Shown here piece after piece: positions 1 through 11,637 of a DNA stretch of 64,000 nucleotides. The first letter of the stretch is position 1, and every line of letters begins with the position of its first letter. The DNA lies in NCBI GenBank assembly GCA_023079485.1, contig CM041115.1, forward strand, positions 26,599,505-26,663,504, given 5' to 3'. Position numbers and translations under genes: made by a program. Origin of the DNA: Archilochus colubris. Its lineage: Eukaryota; Chordata; Aves; Apodiformes; Trochilidae. The notes beneath the pieces were generated by a model that worked only from the letters and a program-made list of their open reading frames with translations, had not been told where the DNA came from and searched no databases.

Positions 1-737
1 GGATGACTGCAATTTTAGGTGGTAAGGCACTCCCTGAGTTCAAGTGCTGTTGGGCTTTGAATAACATGCCAGTAGAAGGTGAGGGCCAACAACAGCTTAC
101 AGCACTCACACCTTCTGTTTAGGGGCAGTACCTGCACATTTGGGAATTTTGGAGCTCAATGATAATGAGAACAGGAGTAGCAATAATTGCTGTTTTAGGC
201 AGCAGGGCAGGCCTGGAGTTCCCATGTTTTGTGAGCTTAGAATATAGTACTGGAGGCAGGAAAGGGCCAGCAACAGCTTTCATATTTGCACCTTCCATTA
301 AGAAACAATGCCTGGACCTCTGAAATTTTTGACTAGAATTTTGGCAAAAGCTGGATACCGAGGGACAGACATGGTTGCAGTTTTAGGTGATAATGCATGC
401 CTGAAGTTCTAGTGTTTTTTGGGCTTTGAACAGAGTACCAGTGGAAGGTAAGAGCCACTGACAGTATTCAGCTCTTGCATTTTCTGTTTGTGAACAGTTC
501 CTGGACTTCTTAAATTAATGAACGGATGAGTAATTAAATTGGCAGAAGTAATATTTGCAGTTTTGTGTAGTAAGACATGCCTGGAGTTCCATTTTTCTTG
601 GGATTTTGAGTAGCAGTAGAGCCAAAGGTGAGGGCCAGCAGAATCTTTCAGGGATTGCACCTTCCTTTTTATGAGCAATGCCTGGATGTTTACAAATTTG
701 GAGCTGAGTTTTAGTGAAAGCTGGAGACTGAGGCTTA
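1..737. repeat. ~180-bp tandem repeat, four imperfect units, open at left edge
   Basis: The same block recurs head to tail. The anchor TGCAGTTTTA (or a one- to two-base variant) starts at 8, 188, 376 and 556, so spacing is 180, 188 and 180 bp. Each unit then carries, in order, a GCCTGGAGTTC-like piece, TTGGGCTTTGA, AGTACCAGTGGAAGGTGAGGGCCAGCA-like sequence, a GCACCTTC piece, AGCAATGCCTGGA and an AAAGCTGGA piece. The last unit fades at about 737. The first starts at the window edge, so the array probably continues to the left. Units differ by substitutions and small indels, so this is an old array. No open frame is shared between units. I do not recognise the family. Confidence 0.85.
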
Positions 738-1589
738 GGACTTTAATTTCACTGATGGATCTTGCTGTCTCACAGGAACTGAGCAGAGGTGCAAAGCTGC
801 CTTTCTGAGTTCTCATGTATGGCAAGTCACAGAAGTGGCTGAGGGAGAAGTGAAATTGAGCCAGTTGGCAGAGGTGAGTGTTATCCATCTGACCCTGGAC
901 GTTCCTGAACTGGAAAAGTGGTAAGCATTTTACACTGAGCCATCGACGACAGTAAGTACCTTGTGTGTGCATTTGAAAGGCTAGACAAGGAACAACTGGC
1001 AGTGCAGAGGAAAACCTATCTGGGCTACCACTCTGTGGCAAGATATCACTTCCCAGAATTTAGATCCCCCATACCTAAAATCTGGGCCATTGAAGGACAT
1101 CAAGTTCTAAATTTTCCCAGCAGATCTGGACTGGCAGCACAGACAGAGATGAGCTGCTTTTAGATCAGAGAGTCCCTGCTGGGGACTGGTAATCAACAAC
1201 AACATGCAATATACCAGTGGTTCTGTGACAAATGGGTGGATTTAACTATTGCACAGTTTATCCACATGTCCTGGTTTGGGCCAGGATAAGGGTGATTTTC
1301 TGTTTTGTACTTTTACTTTTAGCTAAGTCTCTTGTAAGTAGTTGCACTTGCTGAAATTAACAGCAAGTTTCTCAGTGTGCTTCTAGGATTGATAACACTT
1401 GATGTTTATAGTTACTGCTAGAGACTGGTATGCAGAGCCAAGGACACTGCTCAGCTCTGAGGGAAACATTTTACCGTCCAGGAGGATACAGAGGTCCCAC
1501 CTGAGCCCTCCTTTGGGGAGGAACAGACAAGATAGATACCAGAATTGACCAAACAGAGTATTCCATCCCATATACGTCACACTCAGTAT
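738..1589. other. Unassigned sequence between tandem array and LTR
   Basis: I see no exon, RNA gene or recognisable repeat here. The minus-strand frame that crosses 409-1041 overlaps the tandem array and has no family resemblance. Some of this stretch may be the 5' part of the LTR that follows, whose start I cannot fix. Confidence 0.4.
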
Positions 1590-2048
1590 AAATTTGAGGC
1601 ATCACGAGGGCCGAGCCAGATCTTTTCCTGATTTCCTGCTTCCCTTCCTTCACCCGGCATCCTGGAAGGATCCCATCCATTCGTCTGCCTGTGGTCCTGA
1701 TCCGTGCCAGCCCATATCTGTGTGTTCCTGCCTCCGGTTCCCGACTGCTGCCGACTCCAGGAGCCCAGCCTGGACTTTCCCAGGGCTGCCCTGCAGCCTC
1801 AGTGGTGACGTGAGAGTTATTGGGGGAAAGGGGGGAGGAATGTGGTATCCATTTTCCTGTATATTTGTATATATTTAGTAATTTTACCTATTTATCATTA
1901 CTGTTTCATTAAAGTTGTGTAGTTTAGTTTCCAACCCATAAGTCTCTCTCCCTTATTCTCTCTCCTTTCTCTATCAAGGAGAGAGAGATTAATAAAGAGC
2001 GTCTGTTATTCGGTTTAACTGCCGGGCCAGTGTTAAACCGTGACACCA
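1590..2048 (+). mobile_element. ERVL-type LTR, 3' portion
   Basis: A retroviral LTR architecture is visible on the + strand. A GC-rich segment is followed by a TATA-like TATATTTGTATATATTTA region near 1860-1876, an ATTAAA poly(A) signal near 1909, a CT-rich block, and a terminal TTAAACCGTGACA. This layout is typical of avian ERVL LTRs, known from the family and not checked against a library. The 5' boundary is not identified. The next bases hold a 14-bp direct duplication (CACAGTTGTGACAT, twice). Confidence 0.6.
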
Positions 2049-2199
2049 CAGTTGTGACATCACAGTTGTGACAATCAAATAAGACAGATAGTTAAAACTT
2101 TGTGGAACAAGGGACATTGGTGTAAATTACAAATAAAGAGTAGGTCCAGCAGGCTGATGACACCACGCTCCCTCAGGCTCACTGGGGTATGTGTTAGGT

Positions 2200-2900
2200 G
2201 CTTGCAATGGTGGAAGTAAGCATGGAGTGGCTGGATACATACCCTGTGGCTCATGCCACTATCTGTAATAGTATTCTGGGCCTTGAAAGGCAAGTCTTGT
2301 GGTGGCACAGTACTCCAGAGAAGATCAAATCAGACAGTGAGACTAGTTAAAAAAAAACAAAACCAAAAAACTAATAGGCAACTGGGCCAAAGAATATGGT
2401 ATAGAATGAATATTTCATATCCTGTACCACATACCAGCCTCTGGAAAAACTGAATGCCACAATGGCTGCTCATCACCACTCTAAACACAATGGGTGGTAG
2501 AGCTTTCAAAAATTGGGATAAGTATTTGACACAAGACACCTGGCTTGTTAATACCAATTGAGCTGCTACTGCCCAATCAGATATTTTACATACAGTAGAA
2601 GGGGATATGCATTGAGAAAGGAATCTGTAAGGCATCCATGGGACTGTGTCTGCTCCAGGTCCCAGATATACTTGGTGGATAATGCAGGAAGATGATGAAG
2701 TCCACTATGTATCACTGGGGAATTTAACTCTGGTTGAGATAATTTAATTATAGGTTGTATAGTGTTAGCTACTGTGTAACAATGATAAGTACCCAGGAAA
2801 TTCAAGATGAACTTGCAGCATGTGGGTATGAACTGCAATGAACTTCGTAACTTCTTTCCTGCCCCAAGGGATTTTCATGAAGATCTGCAAACTAATGTCT
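2200..2900 (+). pseudogene. Degenerate ERVL-like integrase remnant
   Basis: Reading the + strand from about 2222, short stretches resemble the middle and C-terminal part of an endogenous-retrovirus integrase; ILGLERQVLW is visible near 2268-2297. Frame changes and stops follow, and an A-rich interruption sits near 2348-2372. The piece lies between two LTR-like ends, as expected for a heavily deleted provirus. Gag, protease and reverse transcriptase are not visible. It is non-functional. The assignment rests on my recognition of the family, without a search. Confidence 0.5.
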
Positions 2901-2979
2901 GAATTAACAGAGTCAATTTTACAGGAATAATATGAGGACCTAGATAGAGGGTTTTGTTTAGGACCCTGAGGAATCCAGG

Positions 2980-3316
2980 TGACAGAAAAGAGAGGGCATC
3001 CGTGTTTCTTCCCATTCTCTGCCACGCCTTATAAAAACCATGAGGGTGGGAAAGTCCACACTTTCATCCTGTCTTCTTCCCTTTGCTATCTGGCAGACAA
3101 ATTGGAGAGAGAGAGGGAGGCTCATACTATTTGTCTTCATGCTGTTTGTATCAGCAGCCACTGAAACTGTGTTTAGAATACACTTACCGCACATGTTAAT
3201 GTCCCTTCACTGTTCTATTAAATCTGTTCCATTTTAAACTTCCAGTGTTGAAGTCTCTCTTCCTTACTCCTCCTTCATCTCCCCTAGAAGGTTAGGGGAG
3301 AATAATAGACAACCTG
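2980..3316 (+). mobile_element. LTR-like 3' end, possible downstream LTR of the same ERV
   Basis: TTATAAAAA (3029-3037) serves as a TATA box candidate. ATTAAA near 3219 is a poly(A) signal candidate. The tail AAGTCTCTCTTCCTTACTCC and a following GGGGAGAATAATAGACAACC block parallel the corresponding tail of the LTR at 1590-2048. Together with the integrase remnant this suggests an old, internally deleted ERVL insertion. The alternative is two unrelated insertions. Confidence 0.45.
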
Positions 3317-4470
3317 TCATGCCCCACAGGGTGGGTGCAACACTGTCACATCTCACAAAGTGAGCACAACTCCTCAGAGGAGGTGGCCAAACCAAGTATC
3401 ACATCCCATAGAGTGGGTATGAGTGGAGTTCCCCAGAGCTGGGATCAATGCAGGGAGATTTGGGCTGGACCGCCTTGCTTTCTTGACTCCAGAGAAGCCT
3501 AGGTGCATCTGGGCATGATCCATCTCCTCTTCTAATTAATATCTTTTAATAAACCATTCAGCATGATTAAGTTTGGGAATTCTCTGTGCAGTACTTGGAA
3601 GATTATTGCCCAGGAGGTTACTTAAAATTTTACTTAATTTTACTTAAAAGTGAGTAAGATTATAAAGCATGTGAGATTACAACTAGCAGAATTATAAATG
3701 ATGGTACTTTCAAAGCAATGGATTACAATTTAGCAAAACTTAAGGAAGTTGTCAAAAGAACAGGTTACAACTAACAAAACTTAGTAAAGGATCAGGTAGT
3801 TAAACTTTAAGTTAGAAACTATGTTACCCTTACATTTCATGTTAAGGATAGAAACAAGACACAAAGAGAGAGATAAAGAAGAGGTAAGAAAGGTATCACC
3901 ACCCTTGGATCCAATGATGATCTTGGTAGGAAGTTGTGGTGCTTGGATGGCAGGCACAAATCCAGCATTTTGGGTGTGCTTCTTCTATGCTGCCTGACCC
4001 CACCTTTTAGGGAGGGGATTTTGTTGTATCTTGCACAACAAGGTGTTCACTTGGGCCCCTCCAGATGAGATGGCACAGCAATAACCCTGATTTCTGCACA
4101 TGCCCTCTCCAGTTTCTTTACCTGGGGCACACACAAGGTGTCACTCTGCCTCCGCAGGGCACAGCTTGCCTGCCCCTGTCCCTTATGGAATAAGGACAGT
4201 GTCCTGCCTGTCAGGGTGGCATCAGACAGAGCTCCCCTTGCAAGGACAGTGTTCAGCTGGTGGGGATGGCCACTGAAGGAGGGGCTGCTCTTGTGAGAAT
4301 AGGGCCCCGTTTATCAGGGTGGTTACCCAAAGGAGGGTCTCTCCTTGAGAGAACAGAGTCCAGATGGCTATCGAATGAGGCCTCCACCCGAGTGCAATCT
4401 CCATTGTGTCAGGATGGCTGTTTTGAGACAAATATTCTTTTTGGGATTCTTCACCACCCAAGCTCTTTAT
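3317..4470 (+). mobile_element. F1 LTR-like repeat, copy A
   Basis: This ~1.1-kb element recurs at 15.6 kb (minus), 26.6 kb (plus) and, more diverged, 44.1 kb (minus). It begins TGTCATGCCCCACAGGG, contains a T/A-rich middle (3540-3900), and ends in a GC-richer block (4080-4440) that is nearly identical in copies A, B and C. That block is itself built of degenerate ~50-54-bp units starting near 4194, 4244, 4297 and 4351. Size, TGTCA start and copy behaviour suggest a solo LTR, but no terminal dinucleotide pair or target duplication could be confirmed. It carries no gene of its own. Confidence 0.6.
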
Positions 4471-7309
4471 TGCTCTTAAGCAAAAGGGGCCATGACTGAA
4501 AGCGTTTGGCAGCTTGCGCTTTCACTTTTTAACCTTTTCACTGCAGGTTCAGTATATGTACACATTCTTATTTCTGCCTTTTTTTGTTTATTTGTTTAGT
4601 ACCTGGAAATCATTAAAAGCACTTAAATTCAAGTTTACATATCCCATTTTTTGAACGACACACAAGGTCTTGGAAGTCCAAGTGTCTCGTTCAGCAAACC
4701 CTCTAAAAATTGAACTTCAGGACAATGTGAAGAGAAAAAATTTTGAACTTCTACCGTGGTTCAAATAGTAAGCAACTGGGGACACTATACACAGAATAAA
4801 GAGACTTATATATATGGTATGCATTCCAAAGCTCTACAGTAATTGAATTTGCAACCAGATTTAAGATAAAGCAAAGTGAATTTGTAATACTCATTATTAA
4901 GAGCTTGCTGGAGTAGAAATTTTCATCCAGGGGAGCCTTTTTTAAGCAATCCAAATCAAAACTAGGATTTAGAAATACAGTTATCTGAGTGCTGCTAGTT
5001 TTTTTTAAGAATTCCAGGCCATTTTTTCTGCTGGGTACCCTTCAAGGTCAGTTAAGGAGGAGATGGATTTTTAAAGAAAGTGCGGTTGCTATAGAAAAAA
5101 TAAATGCTGAATTAACACCCCGGGCTTGATTTTGAATGTCTTTGATACTGCATTTTTCATATGCAGTATCAGTCTTAGAGGTAGCATCCTTTTAAAATAA
5201 ATTCAAATACAGATTTTTAAGAAAATTCCTATGAGACTCCAAATTCCCATCAATTATTGGTGAGGCTTCAGAATCTAGGTTCCAAGTTATTTTTGTAAAA
5301 CCAGACTTTTAAAAAGACTTTACAAATTTAATATAATTCCTCTGATACAAATCCAACTATTTATTATCTTGTGCTGAAAGAAACAAATAGGTGCCTTTGC
5401 CACTGTGAGTGTGAAGTTTCAGCTGCATCGAAAGCCTTACTTTCATGTAAGCTTTTCCTAGTTCTCTTTGACAAAGTCCCAGGCCAGCAAATATCCAGGA
5501 AAACTCTGGCTAATAGCTTCTATGATATGCAAAATATCCGGTGCCCTAATGACTTCTCCATCAAGGCTGTTCTGCATTAACCTAAAAGACAAAGCATATA
5601 TAAAGAGACAGGAAAATACATCTCTTTATATCTTCACATGATTCTCTTGAGTGAAGTGGAAAATGTTACATAACAGATCAAACAGCAAACAACTTGTGGC
5701 ATCTGAATATCACCAGTGCTGTATTTTCTGATCACTGTATTTATTTAACCAAGTACCTGATTTTTCATTGTTGTTGGAAAACAGAACTAACAACTTGTAA
5801 AAGAAAGCAATATATTGAAAAGAGACAAGAATAATCTAGCAGGACAATCTTTGTGTTCCCCATGCAGGTTTGAGATTTTGTCTGTAGAGAGATGCTGAAA
5901 AATAATGTGTGGTCAAAGTTTCACAGAAATGAGAAGTGGAAGAAAAAAACAAAAAAGAAAGTGAAAAAAAAAGGAGAGAAGGGAGAAGGGAATGGAGAGA
6001 GGGTCCAACTACTGATTATCTTGGTTATAAACAGATACCAGCCTTTTAATACCCAATAGAAAATTCTGCAACCTTTTCCACGAAATCTGCAATTTTGCAT
6101 TACCAGTAATGCAAAGCCTTAATGTTCAACTGTTTTATCTTTGTGTATTCACGATTTGGCCCTTTTGAGCTACTCTGTTATGTGAATTATTTTTAAGTGA
6201 AAAATACCAGATTCATCATATTTATGGGAGGCTGCACAAAACATGTGAATAGATATTCTTTAACAATCAGAATTTTTTTCCAACAAAACAAAGAAGACCA
6301 AAAAAATCTTATTTTTTAAAAGAAGCTTTTAACATCTTTAATTTATATAGCATACAACCTTTTGGCTTTTTCATACCAGGTGAGTTTTCTGACATCTTAC
6401 ATGCTGGCTAGGGCTGCAATAATTTTGCATTTCTCTGCTTCCCAAGGTGAGGAGGAGTACAGATTTCTGAGGAATTCCCAAACGTGACTAGATTTGGCTC
6501 CAATTGTGATTATGGCTTTCATAATATCACTAGGCAGACAACATGGAAAAAAAGAATGAACAAGAAAAAAAACAACAACAAAACCCCAAACAAACAAACC
6601 AAAACAAAACCAAGACAAAAAAACAGGGGGATATAAAAATGCTCATTTGAGAAAAGAAGAAAAGTCACAGAATGAAAAAATTAGCTTTAAAGGGATGCAT
6701 CCCTTTTGAGCAATTTAATTCTACTGGAAGTACAAGTTTTCTGGACAGAATTCATGCCAGTTAATAAATGAGTTCTGAAAGATACAAAGGTATGCTTTGA
6801 TGTTGCTACTAGTCCTTGAATATGAAGCTTAGAAAATACAGATGGAAGCAATCTGTGTTTTGAGTAAGCAGTAACACTTAATGAGACTGCAAAATATTAA
6901 ATTATGTCACAGTTCTCTCATCTTAAAACATCAATTACTTGTAAATGAGGAACAGTAGAAGACAGAATTAAGTGTTTTATGTTGTTGTCGTTTTGTTGTT
7001 GTTGTTTTTGTTTTGTTGATTTTTTAATTTGGTTTATTTTTCCTCTTAAAGCAATGGTGGCAGGCCAGCAAGAGAATGGGTAGATAAAAAATGTGGAAGC
7101 CCATTTTTTGTGGTACCTCATTGTTCTTCTGGGTATCATCCCCTTCTCAAACATCTCAGTGGCAGTTGTTCTGCAGTTTCTCTTATCACGTGTGCAGGAA
7201 AAACTAGAAATATTGAGCAATATTGAGCACTGGTAGGGGTTGTGGCCAAAGTGTGTCCATCCTCCTGACAAAGCTGGCAGCTCATGGCTTAGGAAAGTGT
7301 ACTCTTCAC
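4471..7309. other. A+T-rich intergenic sequence, nothing recognised
   Basis: No gene, RNA gene or clear repeat is seen. Low-complexity patches are present: A/G-rich near 5940-6000, A/C-rich near 6545-6620 and a GTT-rich run near 6980-7017. Open frames here are short and lack family resemblance. Confidence 0.5.
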
Positions 7310-8286
7310 TGGATAAAAAACTGGCTGGATGAGCCCTGAGAATTGTGGTGCATGGAGTTAAACCCAGCTGGTGGCTGGGCTCAGTGTTAGGACCAGTCTG
7401 GTTCAATATTATTATCAGTGATCTGGATGTGGGGATTGAGTGCATCCTCAGTAAGTTTGCAGATTATACTAAGCAGGGAGAGAGAGTTGATCTGTCTGAG
7501 GGTAAGAAGGCTTTACAGATGGATCTGGGTAGGTTGAATTGATAGGCTAAGGGCAGTCATATGAGGTTTAATAAGGCCAAGTGCTGAGTCTTGCACCTGG
7601 GTCACAACAACCCAATGCTCCACTATGGGCTTGGGGAAGAGTGGCTGGAAAGCTGTCTCCTGGGCTGCTGGTTGACAGCCAGCTGAACAGGAGCCAGTGG
7701 CATGCCCAGATAGTCAAGAAGGCCAAGAACATCCTGGCCTGCATCAGAAGTAGTGTGACCAGCAGGGCTAGGGAAATGATTGCCCTGCTGTACTCAACAC
7801 TGGTGAGGCTGCACCTCAGATACTGTGTTCAGTTTTGGGCCTCTCACTACAAGAGGGGCATTGAGTTGCTGGGCTGTGTCCAGAAAAAGGCTATGAAACC
7901 TAAAGGGTCTGCAGCACAGTGTGTGATTTTTTAAGTCTGAAGAAGATGCAGTTGAGGGGAGACCATGTTGCTCTCTACAGCCACCTGAGAGGAGGGTGAC
8001 GTGAAGTGAGTGTTAGTAATCACTAATAGAATGAGAGGAAATGGCCTCAAGCTGGGCCAGGGGAAGTTCAGGTTGGATATTAGGAAAAATTTATTTACTG
8101 AAAGAGTTGTCAGGCATTGGAATAGGCTGCCCAGGGAAGTGATGGAGTCACTATCCCTGGAGGTTTTCAAAAAACTTGTAGACGTGGAACTTCAGGACAT
8201 GATTTAATTGGAAATGGTGGAGTTCAGCTGATGGTTGGACTTAATAAACTTAGAGATCTTTTCCAACCCTAATGAGTCTATGATTC
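7310..8286 (+). mobile_element. CR1 LINE, 3' fragment (reverse transcriptase end and 3' UTR)
   Basis: Conceptual frames give pieces of the CR1 ORF2 C-terminal half: [26 protein letters not shown], and then [20 protein letters not shown] before a stop near 8205. The tail GGACTTAATAAACTTAGAGATC and a final TCTATGATTCTA match the CR1 3' end. It is 5'-truncated as usual for CR1 and frameshifted. The catalytic FADD box reads FADY, so the polymerase is dead independently of the frameshifts. Confidence 0.93.
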
Positions 8287-10006
8287 TAACTTGTCTTTCT
8301 ACCAATGGAGGCAGCAAAATAATTGTCGGAGCAGCATTTGTAAAACGTACTGTTTGTCTACTACATTTCAGTAGTGGAAACTCAATAATGATTTTACATC
8401 ATTAGATGTAAAGACCCTTAATCTCCTGTCTCGGGTAATGCATCATTTGCACTGCAGAAAATAGATGTCCCTATTACTAAGTAGGTACCTGCCCATTAAT
8501 AGATTTGGCTCACCAGTGTTTTCAGTTCATTTAAAGGAAGGAGGGAATACAAAACCACTACTTATATAGTATGTTCTAATAATAAAGCACAAAATCTAGG
8601 GAAATAACCCACTACAGTGATATCTGTGTATATGTAAAACCATCTAGTGATCCTAGTATGAAAGACTCTTCTTTCTTTCCATCTGAAATGAAGAAATTTG
8701 AATGTAAAAAAATGTTACCAGAATAAGACAACCCCAAACACTGAAAAGAAGCTGATTGCACTGGTATTTGTCCATTTCATTGAGATGTGAGCAACCAATT
8801 CTCTGTACAGCTTCACCTATATAGTAGAGGAATAAAAAAATATAAAATGGTAAGGCCTGAATATGATACCTTTTTAAATTTAAAGTTTTAATAGTATTCT
8901 TCCTGAATGCAGAAGTTCAAAGTGGTTTGGTTTTTTGTTTTGTTTTTTGGGGTTTTTTTACCGAAACACATTTTAGCACCACCAAGTGGTGAAATGAGAA
9001 GTTGGTAAAGATACCTTGTCAGACACCTTTCAGAATGAAGTAAAAGCGTAAGTGTGTACTTTAAGACTAACTTTTTATCTCCTCTCACCTAGTATGCACC
9101 CAACAAGGAGAACGGCTATACAAAGATACTTCCAGTGGCAGTGGCCACTAAACTCAAAAACTGAGGCAGACCTAATGAATTTTTTTTAACACTCATTTCC
9201 AAAGAATTAATTCTAGTAAACAAAATTAGCAATTAAGTTTTCTTAATGCAGTGATGATGAATTAAGAACTCAAAACCACAATCAGAATGCTGAGAAGAAC
9301 ACAATCCAGCAAACAGGAAATAGTCCATATGCATTAGGTTTTTAATCCTGTGACTGCAATGCAAATCACATAAGTACTCTTGAAAGATGGTTTCAGAGCC
9401 CAGATACCTCCACTCCTGGGAGATACTTTTACCTAGGATGTAAAATTAGTCTCTCCAGTGTTCCCACCAATTAGTTGCACTCATTTTTGCTTCTCTGTCT
9501 GCATTCAGTGACAGACAGTACTAGTGTAACTCAATGTTGTAAGAATTGGTTGAGTGGGACCATCTGATACTTCTATACCAGGTCCCCTGATCTTTGATCC
9601 CAAACTAATTCAGAAAAAAGCAAGTACCACCATGATGGAAACACAGGAGTTACTCCAGAAATATTTAGTTATGTCAGGCTTTGGTGCTTTCTAACTCTAT
9701 TAGGAAAAGTAAGGATGGGCAAGCCTATCATCCAAGCCTTAGCACTGCAATTGGTCCTTTGACCTACAGGTGAATCATGACCAGAAAGCCAATTTTAGGG
9801 CTTGTTCAGGCCCAGCAGCTACATATAGAGACATCTGCTTTTGTTCTTCAGGAATGATTGCAGATTGCATTTCCCTCACTGCATGTCTAATTAATTGTAT
9901 GCCACAAAGAATTAAGCAGGGAATAAACACTAAGCCAGCAGTAGCACAAAGGAGAAAGAAAAGGACTCATTTGGTCCAAGGATCCCCTGGTAGCCAGGAA
10001 AACAGG

Positions 10007-10038
<32 letters not shown>

Positions 10039-11044
10039 TTGGAAACAGAAGTGCTGAGGTACTAACAGGCTGACTCCTGTTCTTACCTCTGCTGTCAGAG
10101 TGGTTCCAAAAAATGTTTATCAATATGGTGATAGGCACTTTATATATATAAATATATATAAATATATATATATAAGCCTTTCCCAGCCTTTCAATGTTTG
10201 GCACTTTGTGTGCTAATCCACCATCCAGGTGACACTGGCTGGGTTATCCAAGGACAATCTTCAAATCCACTTGGGCTCCTGCGGACTCAGCAGCTGCTGA
10301 GATTGAATATATTTGCTACAGTTTCTCCTAGGGACAAAAAGCTCTTTTCCCACTTATCAATTAGTTGAACGTGAGACATAATAGTTAGTAATAACAATAA
10401 TCCCATCATCCTTGAATCTGTGGTTCCTTCATGACAATTGGGTCCATTATATCAGGTGATCTGGATAATATTCCTTTTCAAATATGCCATTAGGATATTC
10501 AGTCATGCAGAACCTGTAAGACAGAAAGTCTGCACCACTTAGTTACTCTTGCAAATAACATTTTGTTGCAGTGATATATTCCCATTTTCTTGCCCAGGTT
10601 TCATAATCAGAAATCCATTTCCTCCAATTGCCCGCTTGCTCCCACTGTGGTGGGGAGAGAGAGCTGAGGGCACCAGCAGCTGCCGTCCTCTGGCATACCA
10701 GCATCTTCCACATCCTCACCTCCTTTCACTGACTTACAACAATCTTTCTTAGTAGTTTCCATCATACACATACAGCACCTCATCCCACTTACCCTTGCTA
10801 CAACAAAACGTCATTAATTGGAATATTACACTTGCTTCATTTGCCTCAAGCACTTTTCTACCCCAAAAGCCTAAAGAAATGTTTTTCCTTCCTTGCCTCT
10901 GCCACAGGCTCCAGTTAGTGTGTGAGTCATTTACTGACACATTTAGCTCCACTCTTGAAGGGTCCATAAATTGAATGCCTTTTGAATGGCTTCTTTTGCT
11001 AAATCAGAAGCATTCCATATTTTTTTTACTTGGTACTTCATATT
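8287..11044. other. Unassigned intergenic sequence with simple repeats
   Basis: No gene is recognised. A 27-base poly-T run lies at about 10011-10037 and a TATATATAAA-type AT repeat at about 10141-10174. The rest is ordinary A+T-rich sequence. Confidence 0.5.
10011..10037. repeat. Poly-T homopolymer (27 bp)
   Basis: An uninterrupted run of T. It could be a reverse-oriented poly(A) tail, but the sequence on its right side shows no recognisable retroposed gene. Confidence 0.85.
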
Positions 11045-11637
11045 GAGGGAAGGAAGGAAGGAAGGAAGGAAGGAAGGAAGGAAGGAAGGAAGGAAGGAAG
11101 GAAGGAAGGAAGGAAGGAAGGAAGGAAGGAAGGAAGGAAGGAAGGAAGGAAGGGAGGGAGGGAGGGAGGAAGGAAGGAAGGAAGGAAGGAAGGAAGGAAG
11201 GAAGGAAGGAAGGAAGGAAGGAAGGAAAGGAAGGAAGGAAGGAAGGAAGGAAGAAGGAAGGAAGGAAGGAAGGAAGGAAGGAAGGAAGGAAGAAGGAAGG
11301 AAGGAAGGAAGGAAGGAAGGAAGGAAGGAAGGGAAGGAAGGAAGGAAGGAAGGAAGGAAGGAAGGAAGGAAAGGAAGGAAGGAAGGAAGGAAGGAAGGAA
11401 GGAAGGAAGGAAGGAAGGAAGGAAGGAAGGAAGGAAGGAAGGAAGGAAGGAAGGGAAGGAAGGAAGGAAGGAAGGAAGGAAGGAAGGAAGGAAGGAAGGA
11501 AGAGAAGGAAGGAAGGAAGGAAGGAAGGAAGGAAGGAAGGAAGGAAGGAAGGAAGGAAGGAAGGAAGGAAGGAAGGAAGGAAGGAAGGAAGGAAGGAAGG
11601 AAGGAAGGAAGGAAGGAAGGAAGGAAGGAAGGAAGGA
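11045..11637. repeat. (GGAA)n tetranucleotide microsatellite, ~590 bp
   Basis: About 145 near-perfect GGAA units run from 11045 to 11637 with a single-strand purine composition. Interruptions are a GGAG run near 11153-11168, single-base gains or losses (GAAAGG near 11225 and 11370, GAAGAAGG near 11252 and 11290, GGGAAGG near 11330 and 11452) and GAGAAGG near 11501. The long open frames on both strands across it are by-products of the repeat. Array length in the source assembly may be unreliable. Confidence 0.98.

Noticed and set aside
1..737. CRISPR-like array
   Set aside because: Units are ~180 bp, contiguous and diverged, with no short identical repeats or spacers, and the host is a eukaryote.
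409..1041. 210-codon minus-strand frame at the left edge
   Set aside because: It overlaps the tandem array, has no family resemblance, and the array units do not keep the frame.
10011..10037. Poly-T run as the tail of a processed pseudogene
   Set aside because: No coding-like sequence or target duplication is visible beside it.
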